From positions 1 through 6,649 of the forward strand of contig JBBSGP010000097.1 of NCBI GenBank assembly GCA_038253885.1: a stretch of DNA of 6,649 nt. Reading direction: 5' to 3'. Position numbers and translations under genes: made by a program. Source of the DNA: JALZAQ01 sp038253885 (GTDB taxonomy: Bacteria > Gemmatimonadota > Gemmatimonadetes > Gemmatimonadales > Gemmatimonadaceae). Numbering within the stretch: position 1 is the stretch's first letter; every line of letters begins with the position of its first letter. Positions 1 to 6,649 of this stretch are shown piece after piece. The notes beneath the pieces are model-generated. The model searched no databases. It saw only the letters and a program-made list of their open reading frames with translations, and was not told where the DNA came from.

Positions 1-11
1 CCCGCCCCAGC

Positions 12-18
12 GGAGGAG
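12..18 (+). promoter_or_regulatory. Ribosome binding site of the sugar kinase gene
   Basis: GGAGGAG is a strong Shine-Dalgarno match ending 11 bases before the ATG at 30. It is the clearest ribosome binding site in the window and fixes the kinase start. The other gene starts in the window have weak or no such signal. Confidence 0.7.
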
Positions 19-29
19 ATCGTGGTGGC

Positions 30-962
30 ATGACGCTCGTCGTGTTGGGTGTGGATGGCGGGGGCAGCCGCACGCGCGTCCTCGTCGCCGATGAGCTGGG
101 CAATCAGCTCGGCAGCTCGGAAGGACCGGGATCGGCGGTGCGACCTGGTCAGGCCGATCGCTCCGCCGAAGTGATCGCCACCGCCGTGCGCGCGGCGTTG
201 GAGTCGTGCGGGATGACGCACGTCAGCCCCAAGGTCCTCTGCGTCGGAGTGGCCGGCGTGGGACAGGACACGGAGCTGGAAGCGCTCTGGCAGTCCCTGG
301 TGGAGCGCGAGCTGGCCGAGGATGTTGTCGTGCACGCCGATGCCGCCATCGCCCTGGACGATGCGTTTGGCGATGGCCCAGGCATTCTTCTCGTGTCCGG
401 AACAGGCTCGGTCGCGTTCGGCCGAGGTCCAACCGGCGGGGTGGCGAGATGCGGCGGCTGGGGGCCGGTGTGCGGCGACGAGGGAAGCGGCGCGTGGATC
501 GGGCGGCGGGCTCTGTCGGTTGCGACGGCGAGCGTCGACGGCCGCGAGCCGGAGACGGCATTGGTCGGCGCGTTGTTGACCCTGGCCCAGCTGCGCGAGG
601 CAGGTGACCTCATCGCGTGGGCGGCTGGTGCCAGCCCGGCGGGGCTCGCGGCGCTCGCTCCGGTGGTGATCGACGTGGCAGAGTCAGGAGATCTGCGCGC
701 CAACTCCATCCTCAGCATTGCCGCGGAGGAACTCGTCTTGCACGTGCGGACGCTGGCTCGGGCTCTGTTCGCGGATGAGCGTGCCGCCTGCGCTGTCGCG
801 TTCTCAGGCGGCCTGCTCGGGCCCGGATCGGCTCTGCGGAGGAGGGTCGAGCACCGCCTCAAGTCCGCCGTTCCCGGAGCGCAGATCCGGGCCGACGAGG
901 TCGTGCCGGTGCGCGGCGCGGTGCGGGGAGCGCTGCGATTTCTCGGCGTTACTGTCGTCTGA
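30..962 (+). CDS. BadF/BadG/BcrA/BcrD-type ATPase, probable N-acetylglucosamine kinase
   Basis: This 310-residue cytoplasmic protein probably phosphorylates N-acetylglucosamine or a related amino sugar with ATP, which would place it in amino-sugar or cell-wall salvage. Visible motifs follow the actin-like ATPase fold: phosphate-1 loop DGGGSRTR (9-16), a likely catalytic Asp104 in VVVHADAA, phosphate-2 loop SGTGS (123-127), the block CGGWGPVCGDEGSG (141-154), and an adenosine-site motif AFSGGLLGPGS (257-267). The run from Asp104 to the GDEGS block closely matches my memory of human NAGK (about 344 residues); the length suits the family and both ends look complete. The ATG is preceded by GGAGGAG at 12-18, 11 bases upstream, which supports this start. 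It runs convergently with the permease locus, 18 bases away. Substrate is inferred: relatives include glucosamine kinases and activators of 2-hydroxyacyl-CoA dehydratases, though the latter usually carry Fe-S cysteines not evident here. Confidence 0.85.
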   Translation: MTLVVLGVDGGGSRTRVLVADELGNQLGSSEGPGSAVRPGQADRSAEVIATAVRAALESCGMTHVSPKVLCVGVAGVGQDTELEALWQSLVERELAEDVVVHADAAIALDDAFGDGPGILLVSGTGSVAFGRGPTGGVARCGGWGPVCGDEGSGAWIGRRALSVATASVDGREPETALVGALLTLAQLREAGDLIAWAAGASPAGLAALAPVVIDVAESGDLRANSILSIAAEELVLHVRTLARALFADERAACAVAFSGGLLGPGSALRRRVEHRLKSAVPGAQIRADEVVPVRGAVRGALRFLGVTVV

Positions 963-965
963 CGC

Positions 966-981
966 AGCTGCCTCGGTAGCT
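966..981 (+). terminator. Possible hairpin between convergent kinase and permease genes
   Basis: AGCTGC (966-971) can pair with GTAGCT (976-981) around a CTCG tetraloop, giving a six-pair stem with one G-U pair in the plus-strand transcript. It lies four bases after the kinase stop and fills the gap before the permease stop at 981. On the minus strand the G-U becomes an A-C mismatch, so it would suit the kinase transcript better. No T-run follows, so it is not a canonical intrinsic terminator and the call is tentative. Confidence 0.25.
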
Positions 982-3375
982 CACTCGCCGCGCAGGACGA
1001 TCAGGGGATCTACACGAGCCGTGCGGCGCGCCGGAAGCCACGTCGCGGTCAACGCGATCGCTGACAGGACGAGAGCACTGATGGCGAAGATCCACGGATC
1101 GGCTGTGCTCACTTCGTGCAGCATGGATCCGAGCAGCCGCGTCAAGGCGATCGCCCCCCCGACCCCGATCACCACGCCGGTCATCGTCAGCCTGGCTCCT
1201 TGCATCATCAGCAGGCGCGACACTGCCGAAGGAGCAGCGCCGAGCGCGACCCTCACCGCCATCTCGCGTGTGCGCCGCATCGCTGCCTGACTCAGGACGC
1301 CGTAGGTTCCGGTGGCCGCCAGAAGCAACGCGACGGCCGCGAAGCCGCCGAGGAGCAGGGTCTCGAAGCGCTGCTGCGCCGATGCCTCGTCGATGCGCTG
1401 CTCGAGCGGAGCGACGTCGAAGATCGGCAGCGCGCCCTCGCCGGCAGCGACGGCTCGACGGATGGCGGTCACGGACGCCAGCGGATCGCCGGCGGTGCGC
1501 ACCAGGACGGCGCGGGCCGCGTATGTGAACTGCAGATACGGAGTGTAGAAGCTGGGGGGCATCCGCCCGTCGCCCACCGACCCGTAACGCACGTCGCCGA
1601 CGACTCCCACGATCTCGGCGGCTGAATCGGGACGGTCGAAGGGGCTGCCTCCGCCGAACCAGACGCGCTTGCCGATCGGTGACTCCGCGCCGAAGAATCG
1701 CCGAGCAGCGGTCTCGTTGATGATCGCGACGCGCGGACGACCCGCGCGATCGCTCGGCGTGAAGGCTCGGCCGGTGATGAGCGGGATGCCCAGGGTGCGA
1801 AAGTGGTCCGGCCCGACGTAGTGACGCATCACCGGCGGCGCCCGTCCCGCCGCGGGAAGAGGCTGCCCGTCGACGAACAGTGTGCTGTTGGCGCAGGTCA
1901 ACCCGAGAGGTGCGCATCCATCCACCGATGACGAGACGACACCCGGGACCGCATCGATCCGGGCCAGGATGCGCTCGAGAAAAGGCCCGGCGACAGCCGG
2001 CGGGTAACGGGTTTCCGGCGGCTGCACCCGAAAGGTGAGGACGTGATCGGCTCGCACTCCGGTGGGAGAATGCCTCAATCGTGCGAGACTCTCCGCCATC
2101 AGCGCCCCTCCCACCGACAGCACGAGGGCCAGCGCGATCTCTGCGACGACGATGACAGCGCGAACGTCGATTCCTCCCAGACGGACCGAGCTATCGGTGG
2201 CGCCCGCGGCTCCGGCTCTGAGGGCTATGACCGGATCGAGCGACGCCACGACCGCCGCGGGGCCGCCGGCAAAGAGGAGCGACGAGGCCAGAGCCACCAG
2301 CAGCGAGAACGCGATCACGGTAGCGTCCAGATGAAGTGCCGAGAACTCCCCGAGCTGGCCGTAGAGATTTCCAGGCCCGGGTGCCGTCGACGGAGGCGTC
2401 AGCACTCTCATGATAGTCCAGGCAACTGCGGCTCCCAGGCAGCCGGCGCCCATGGCCGTGATGCCGCTCTCGACCATCAGCTGCCGGACGATGCGCGCTC
2501 GGGTCGCGCCGAGAGCGACTCGAAGCGCGATCTCCCTCCGGCGAGAAGACACGGCTCCGAGAAACAGGTTGGCGAGGTTGACGATCGTGAGGGCGAGGAC
2601 GAGACCAGCCGCCCCGAAGAGCAGCAGCAACGAACGCCGGTGAGCCGGGTTGAGACGGGCTTCGGACAGTGGAACGGCAGTGGCCGAGAACGTGGTCCCC
2701 GGAACATCGAATTCGCTTGGCTGGATCGACTGGATCCGCCTGCCAATGACTCCCATGGTGGCACGCGCCTGCGAGATATCGACCCCTGATCGAAGTCGCC
2801 CGACGACACTGATGAAGTTCTGATTGGTCGTGAGGTGATCCGCATAACTCAGCAGCGGCGCCATCATCTCGGGGACCCAGAGTTCGGCGGCGTCGCCGCC
2901 AGAGGCGTTCGCCGACGATCGCGACGGGGTGCGATCCGGGTGTGGCATCCTCCTCCGGAAGGAACGTTCGCCCGATCAATGGCCGCGCACCGAGTGTGGC
3001 GAAATAGGATGCCGAGACTTGCTCCGCCGCCACCCGCTCGGGCTCCTCCGCTTCCAGGTTCAGGCTCTGCGCACCGTATGTCGCCAGCTCCGAGAATAGC
3101 GACGAATTCCCGCGCAGAAGCCTGTAGCGGGGATAGGACCAGCGCTCCCGCTCGACGGCCCGACCGGGCTCGGCCACGGTGATGTAGAGCATCACGAGCC
3201 GCTCAGGTGACGGGAACGGCAGCGGCCTCAACAGAGCCGCGTGGACCGCCGAGAAGATGGCGGCGTTGGCGCCCACGCCCAGCGCCAACGTCGCCATCGC
3301 CACCAGCGTGAAAGTGGGCTCGCGCAGTACGCGGCGCACGGCGATGCGAACGTCCTGGCGAAAGTTGTGCATCAC
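981..3375 (-). pseudogene. ADOP-type FtsX/MacB-like permease, broken by a frameshift with internal deletion
   Basis: This is an orphan ABC-type permease of the duplicated MacB_PCD-FtsX kind, expected in the inner membrane; such proteins usually lack an adjacent ATPase and their substrates are mostly unknown. The N-terminal part starts at ATG 3372 (GTG 3375 is the alternative) and shows a first membrane segment (TFTLVAMATLALGVGANAAI) and a periplasmic domain up to VAIVGERLW near 2899. Homologous sequence resumes one frame over at ELWVPEMM (from 2885) and runs to the stop at 981. It includes FtsX helices around 2633-2410, the motif RREIALRVALGATRARIVRQ, a second periplasmic domain (CDNSTLF-like region to FFGAESPIGKRVW), and a second FtsX block with TREMAVRVALGA and the usual ending ARRTARVDPLIVLRGE. 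About 40 residues normally found between these points (roughly RRFGGDP...GVMPPGF in relatives, from memory) are missing. Without a shift, the N-terminal frame runs on as unrelated sequence to 2191. The two parts total about 800 residues. Genuine decay and an assembly error cannot be told apart here. Confidence 0.8.
2892..2907 (-). other. Frameshift/deletion junction inside the permease
   Basis: Read on the minus strand this 16-base stretch is CGCCTCTGGCGGCGAC. In the N-terminal frame it encodes R-L-W-R-R, the expected continuation of VAIVGERLW. In the C-terminal frame the same bases encode A-S-G-G-D, which leads directly into AAELWVP. The single stretch makes sense in both frames, as expected if a deletion joined two similar short sequences. 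The exact breakpoint cannot be fixed without an intact homologue. Confidence 0.55.
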
Positions 3376-3513
3376 GATCCGGATGGGGTAACGAGCTACC
3401 AGCTAGGATGCCGCGGACGAGGGTGGGGTTTAGCTTCGCGCGAGAACGCGACGCCGGTGACCGCACGAGAGCGTCCTCGTCATCGGTATGCAGACCTCCG
3501 ACCAGAGCTCGCC
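3376..3513. promoter_or_regulatory. Divergent intergenic region between permease and secreted-protein genes
   Basis: This 138-base spacer must hold the promoters of both divergent genes if they are transcribed from their own starts. It contains an imperfect inverted repeat GGTAACGAGCTACC (3387-3400), a direct repeat of AGCTA (3394-3398 and 3401-3405), and the eight-base palindrome TCGCGCGA (3436-3443). I see no convincing -35/-10 pair for a housekeeping sigma factor on either strand; TATGCA at 3487-3492 is the best -10-like string for the plus-strand gene but has no good partner. Neither flanking gene has a clear Shine-Dalgarno sequence. Confidence 0.4.
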
Positions 3514-4221
3514 ATGCCGCCATCAGCGTGCCGCATCATGTTCTCGCTCCTCCCCGGACTCGTGTTCGGGGCAGCCGCCGTGCGGGCACAACTCCCCGAC
3601 GAGGCAACGCCATCGGCCGTCGCGGTCGCGGCCCTATCGGCGCTCGATCGTGGAGATGGCCGCGGCGTGGCCGCGCGAACGCATCCGCAGGTGATCGAAT
3701 CGGCCCGGCGGCGCCTTCTTCTGACGGTCATCGCGCAGGCCGGCTACGCTCATGCGAAGCGGGCGGATGAGCGGCGCCCCGCGTGGACCGACTCGTCGGC
3801 TCTGTCCGGGCCAGGTCCCGTGCCGCCCGAGTTGATCGCCAAGTACGCGCGGACCCCGGTGCGTGGCTCCGAGACTCCGGGCTCCAAGCGGCCGCGCTCA
3901 CTCGCCGAGATGGCGTCCCTCCCAGCCGAAGAGCTCTTTGCGTGGTGGATCACGCAGACCCACGAGACCGCGTCCAGCGACCCGGACATGCCCGCCGCCA
4001 CCTTTCTGCCGGTCTCGGCGGTGGCCGAAGGCGACTCACTGATGCACGTACTCTATCGGGAACGCAGCAAAGAGGCACGCTACGACGAGCCGTGGCGCGT
4101 GGATGTGCTGTCGCTCAAACGCGATGGAGGACGCTGGCGAATCCTGCTCGAGGAGAGCTCGCTCTTTCCCCCGGACGCCCTCGCGGCGCTCACCGGAGAG
4201 AAGCCACCCCCGCGACCCTAA
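3514..4221 (+). CDS. Predicted secreted protein of unknown function
   Basis: I do not recognise this 235-residue protein. From ATG 3514 it begins with a short basic stretch and a hydrophobic core (MFSLLPGLVFGAAAV) ending in VRA|Q at residues 23-26, a good Sec signal peptide with type I cleavage after Ala25; no lipobox cysteine is present. The mature part of about 210 residues has an N-terminal helix-like segment (SAVAVAALSALDRGD, then ESARRRLLLTVIAQAGYAHA), a Pro/Ser/Arg-rich linker (about 98-132), a hydrophobic stretch EELFAWWITQTH (139-150), and an end that alternates like beta strands (VSAVAEGDSLMHVLYRE, WRVDVLSLKRDGGRWRILLEES). The ending resembles NTF2-like/SnoaL-type domains only in style, so that fold is a guess. 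The frame is open further upstream, but this overlaps the permease gene antisense and places the signal peptide internally; ATG 3538 and GTG 3457 are alternatives. It probably acts in the periplasm or outside the cell. Confidence 0.7.
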   Translation: MPPSACRIMFSLLPGLVFGAAAVRAQLPDEATPSAVAVAALSALDRGDGRGVAARTHPQVIESARRRLLLTVIAQAGYAHAKRADERRPAWTDSSALSGPGPVPPELIAKYARTPVRGSETPGSKRPRSLAEMASLPAEELFAWWITQTHETASSDPDMPAATFLPVSAVAEGDSLMHVLYRERSKEARYDEPWRVDVLSLKRDGGRWRILLEESSLFPPDALAALTGEKPPPRP

Positions 4222-4233
4222 GCTAGGGAATCG
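4213..4233. terminator. Possible bidirectional hairpin at the convergent stop codons
   Basis: CCCTA (4216-4220) and TAGGG (4224-4228) form a perfect five-base inverted repeat around AGC, extended by CGA (4213-4215) and TCG (4231-4233) across a two-base bulge. The stem carries both stop codons: TAA at 4219-4221 for the plus-strand gene and TAG (reading CTA at 4223-4225) for the minus-strand symporter. It lacks a T-run and is short, so a termination role is only a suggestion. Confidence 0.25.
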
Positions 4234-5575
4234 ACGCGATCGGCGGATCCGAGGAAGAGTCCGCCACGTACAGCCGCGCGTCGGGCAGTGATGCCGCATC
4301 CACATCGTCGGGCATGGGAGATTGCAGGTCGTTCTCCCATCGCGCCATGACGACGGTCGCCAGGCAGTTTCCGACAAGATTGATCGACGTGCGAGCCATA
4401 TCCATCACCGCGTCCACCCCGAGGATGACGGCCACACCCTGAAGCGGCAGGCCGAACTGCGCCAGCGCACCGGAGAGGATGACGAGCGATGCGCGCGGAA
4501 CAGCGGCCACCCCTTTGCTCGTGAGCATCAGCGTGAGCATCATCAGAAGCTGTTCGCTGATCGGCATGCGCATGCCGGCTGCCTGCGCGACGAACACCGA
4601 GGCCACGGCCAGATACAGCGTGCTCCCGTCGAGATTGAACGAGTAGCCGGTCGGCATGACGAAGGCGACGATCCGGCGCGGGACGCCGAACGCCTCCATC
4701 TTCTTCATCGCCAGCGGCAGCGCTGCCTCGGAGGACGCCGTCGAGAAAGCGATCAGCCATGGCTCTTTGACCGTCCGGATGAAGCGAGCGAGGGGAACGC
4801 GGCTCACCAGCGCCACGGGGACGAGGACGAGAAGCACGAAGACGACCAGCGCGGCATACAGCGTCGCCACCAGGAAGCCCAGATTCCGCAGGATCCCGAG
4901 CCCGCTCTTCCCGACCGTGACCGCGATTGCCGCGCCGATGCCGATGGGCGCGTACGCCATCACCAGCGCGGTGAACTTGAACATGATCTCGGAGAGGCTC
5001 TCGAGCCCGTTCAGCATGAGCGTCTTCGGGTGACCCTGCACTCGTGACAGGGCGACGGCAAAGAGAATCGCGAAGAAGACGATCTGCAGCACCTCGTTCC
5101 CGGCAGCCGCCTCGAAAAAGCTCTGCGGTACGATGTGCTCGAGCACTCCGGCGATCGTCACGTGCTTGGTCGCGAGCTCTGCTCCGGTGCTGGCCGATGC
5201 GGCGTCGAGACGCACACCGGCGCCCGGCTTGAGGAGATTGACCGCCAGCAGTCCGACGATGAGCGCGAGTGTCGTCACGATCTCGAAGTAGATGATCGAG
5301 CGGAGCGCGAGCTTCCCCACCCTCTTCATGTCGTCGCCATGACCGGCGATGCCGACGACCAGCGTCGAGAAGATCAGGGGGACGATCAGCGACTTGATCA
5401 TCCGGAGGAAGATCGTCGCCAGCGGCTGGAGACTCTTCCCGACGTCGGGGGCCAACCATCCGATGAGTACGCCCACGATCATCGAGAGCAGGATCCATCG
5501 GGTGAGCGAGACGGAGCGAAGGCGGGCCCACACGCCGGGGCGATCGGGTGACACCGTCCGAGCGGCGGTGGTCAT
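4223..5575 (-). CDS. Dicarboxylate/amino acid:cation symporter (DAACS family), probably glutamate/aspartate
   Basis: This complete 450-residue inner-membrane secondary transporter belongs to the family of GltPh, GltT and DctA, and imports acidic amino acids with H+ or Na+. Seen in the sequence: TM1 RWILLSMIVGVLIGWLA (26-42), TM2 around 52-78, the HP1 serine motif SSEAALP (281-287), the TM7 motif NLDGS (314-318, the NMDGT of GltPh), HP2 with SKGVAAVP (353-360), and the TM8 block DAVMDMARTSINLVGN (388-403). Asp392 and Arg395 fall at the GltPh positions that bind the amino group and side-chain carboxylate (394 and 397), which favours Glu/Asp over C4-dicarboxylates, since DctA lacks that Asp. Asn403 replaces the sodium-site Asp405 of GltPh. 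A polar tail of about 37 residues follows TM8. The start at 5575 overlaps the upstream permease stop (ATGA), with only a weak AGAGAG upstream, so coupled translation is likely. Longer in-frame starts up to 5821 lie inside the upstream gene and read as non-membrane sequence, so were rejected. Confidence 0.93.
   Translation of the reverse strand: MTTAARTVSPDRPGVWARLRSVSLTRWILLSMIVGVLIGWLAPDVGKSLQPLATIFLRMIKSLIVPLIFSTLVVGIAGHGDDMKRVGKLALRSIIYFEIVTTLALIVGLLAVNLLKPGAGVRLDAASASTGAELATKHVTIAGVLEHIVPQSFFEAAAGNEVLQIVFFAILFAVALSRVQGHPKTLMLNGLESLSEIMFKFTALVMAYAPIGIGAAIAVTVGKSGLGILRNLGFLVATLYAALVVFVLLVLVPVALVSRVPLARFIRTVKEPWLIAFSTASSEAALPLAMKKMEAFGVPRRIVAFVMPTGYSFNLDGSTLYLAVASVFVAQAAGMRMPISEQLLMMLTLMLTSKGVAAVPRASLVILSGALAQFGLPLQGVAVILGVDAVMDMARTSINLVGNCLATVVMARWENDLQSPMPDDVDAASLPDARLYVADSSSDPPIASIP
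5572..5575 (-). promoter_or_regulatory. ATGA stop/start overlap coupling the two transporter genes
   Basis: Read on the minus strand, the four bases ATGA hold both the start codon of the symporter and the TGA stop of the upstream amino acid permease. Only a weak AGAGAG lies upstream, within the permease coding sequence. This arrangement is a known signature of translational coupling by ribosome re-initiation, and it implies a single transcript. Confidence 0.8.
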
Positions 5576-6648
5576 GGACTCTCTGCCGGTAGCGATGGCA
5601 CGGCACGGCGCAGCGTCGAGTGCCGGTACCCATAACCGAAATACAACGCCAGGCCGATCGCCAGCCACCACCCGAAGCGGACCCAAGCCTTGGCTGGCAG
5701 ACCGTACATGATGAACACGCACGCCGCGGCGCCGACAAGGCTCACCACCCACACGAAGGGAACGCGAAACGGTCGCGGCCGCTCCGGCTCGGTATGGCGA
5801 AGGACGAGGACGCCGAGACACACGAGCACGAACGCGAACAGCGTCCCGATGTTCGTGAGGTCGTAGGTCTCGCCCGCATCTCCGATGAGCGACCCCGCGG
5901 CCACCAGGACGCCGGTGATGAGAGTCGTGACGTAAGGGGTGCGGTACTTACCGTGGACCTTGGCCGCCCATGGGGGCAGGAGGCCATCCCGCGCCATCGA
6001 GAAGAAGATGCGCGGCTGTCCGTACTGGAAGACGAGCAGCACCGCCGACATCGAGAAAACGGCGCCGAGCGCCACGAACCAGCCAACCGTCGTCAGACCC
6101 GACAGCTGCAGCGCCCGGCTGAGCGGGTCCGCCACCGCAAGCTGGGATGACGGCACCATCCCGGTGAGAACCGCACCGACGATGACGTAGATCACGGTGC
6201 AGATCGCGAGCCCGCCGAGTATCCCGATGGGGAGATTTCGCTGAGGATTCTTCGTCTCCTCCGCCGCCGTCGAGACGGCGTCGAAGCCGATGTAAGCGAA
6301 GAAAACGATCGCCGCGCCGTGGTGAATGCCGGTGAAGCCATTGGGAGCGAAGGGGTGATAGTTCTCCGTGTGGACGTGCGTCACGCCGACGCCGACGAAC
6401 AGCGCCAGGGCCAGAAGCTTGACCCCCACCATGATGTTGTTGGCCCGCGCGCTCTCGCGCACGCCGCGCAGGAGAAGCCAGGTGATCAGCAGCACGATGC
6501 CCGCGGCAGGGATGTTCACCAGCACGGGAATGCCGGCGATTCGGGGCGCGCTCTGGAGTAGCCCGTGCAGGTGCGGGTCGGAGCTGAGAAGCGCCGTTCG
6601 ATAGCCGGTCGTCGCCCACATGGGGAGGTGCAGCACGCCGCCGACCAG
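5572..6648 (-). CDS. APC-superfamily amino acid permease (CAT/YfnA-like), 5' end missing
   Basis: The visible 358 residues are the C-terminal three-quarters of an inner-membrane amino acid permease; relatives are about 460-490 residues, so some 110-130 are probably lost beyond the window edge. The frame is open to 6648; the GTG at 6636 is an internal valine, not a start. The hallmark block FFAYIGFDAVSTAAEETKNP followed by QRNLPIGILGG (fragment residues about 116-145) is typical of the cationic amino acid transporter branch, and later helices include WFVALGAVFSMSAVLLVFQ, the loop motif PRIFFSMARDGLLPPW, YRTPYVTTLITGVLVAAGSL and two closing C-terminal helices. Lys77 of the fragment (NNIMVGVKLLAL) may be the TM5 lysine linked to proton coupling in ApcT-type transporters; alignment is needed. 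Substrate is uncertain: characterised relatives carry cationic or small neutral amino acids. It is the upstream member of an operon with the acidic amino acid symporter, joined by ATGA. Confidence 0.9.
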   Translation of the reverse strand: MVGGVLHLPMWATTGYRTALLSSDPHLHGLLQSAPRIAGIPVLVNIPAAGIVLLITWLLLRGVRESARANNIMVGVKLLALALFVGVGVTHVHTENYHPFAPNGFTGIHHGAAIVFFAYIGFDAVSTAAEETKNPQRNLPIGILGGLAICTVIYVIVGAVLTGMVPSSQLAVADPLSRALQLSGLTTVGWFVALGAVFSMSAVLLVFQYGQPRIFFSMARDGLLPPWAAKVHGKYRTPYVTTLITGVLVAAGSLIGDAGETYDLTNIGTLFAFVLVCLGVLVLRHTEPERPRPFRVPFVWVVSLVGAAACVFIMYGLPAKAWVRFGWWLAIGLALYFGYGYRHSTLRRAVPSLPAESP

Positions 6649-6649
6649 C

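Noticed and set aside
1..29. Possible end of an upstream gene
   Set aside because: Only 29 bases are visible and they hold the kinase ribosome binding site; nothing further can be supported.
149..862. Antisense open frame over the kinase
   Set aside because: Composition is Ser/Arg/Pro-rich with no recognisable domain, and the plus-strand kinase motifs are clear.
949..1917. Minus-strand 322-codon open frame within the permease locus
   Set aside because: It overlaps the strongly supported C-terminal permease frame and its translation is low-complexity Arg-rich sequence.
2043..2789. Plus-strand 248-codon frame rich in Arg, Asp, Gln and His
   Set aside because: It is antisense to the permease membrane region and its composition is what the complement of hydrophobic codons gives.
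2191..2890. Continuation of the N-terminal permease frame past the junction, which might look like a 394-residue protein
   Set aside because: After about residue 158 the translation no longer resembles a permease, while the neighbouring frame does; this tail is out-of-frame readthrough.
2871..2948. ATG at 2948 preceded by GGAGGAGG as an independent start for the C-terminal permease part
   Set aside because: The purine run abuts the ATG with no spacing and corresponds to the conserved codons of FLPEEDATP in the other frame, so it is probably coincidental. An internal start here would also lack the first membrane segment.
4218..5738. Long 506-codon open frame on the minus strand overlapping the symporter
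   Set aside because: It is Arg/Ala/Gly-rich with no membrane or domain pattern and lies one frame off the well-conserved symporter; GC-rich DNA leaves such shadow frames open.

Overview
The window is a GC-rich (about two-thirds G+C by eye), densely packed stretch of bacterial chromosome. It holds five protein-coding loci and no RNA genes, insertion sequences, CRISPR arrays or phage genes that I can see. The long duplicated FtsX/MacB-type permease without an ATPase partner is of the ADOP kind, which is typical of Acidobacteriota and also common in Gemmatimonadota. Together with the base composition this suggests one of those phyla. That is an inference, since no phylogenetic marker gene is present.

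Layout. At 30-962 (+) is a complete sugar kinase of the BadF/BadG/BcrA/BcrD family that resembles N-acetylglucosamine kinase. It converges on a large permease locus at 981-3375 (-). The permease reads in two frames that meet near 2892-2907, and about 40 residues expected at the join are absent, so it is called a pseudogene (or an assembly error). A 138-base divergent spacer (3376-3513) separates it from a predicted secreted protein of unknown function at 3514-4221 (+). That gene converges, with a single base between stop codons, on a two-gene transporter operon on the minus strand. The operon consists of an APC-superfamily amino acid permease, cut off by the window edge (5572-6648), followed by a complete glutamate/aspartate-type cation symporter (4223-5575). 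The two share an ATGA stop/start overlap.

How the genes relate. The two transporters are almost certainly co-transcribed and translationally coupled, which gives the cell two different secondary uptake routes for amino acids from one message. The symporter keeps the residues that bind an acidic amino acid but has Asn where archaeal GltPh has a sodium-binding Asp. The kinase would feed amino-sugar salvage in the cytoplasm, but no partner gene for that pathway is visible. The permease and the secreted protein have no evident functional link to either.

I found no convincing undescribed system here. The points most worth checking are the permease lesion and its possible short-repeat origin, the coupled transporter pair, the unknown secreted protein, and two short hairpins that sit exactly in the convergent gene gaps.
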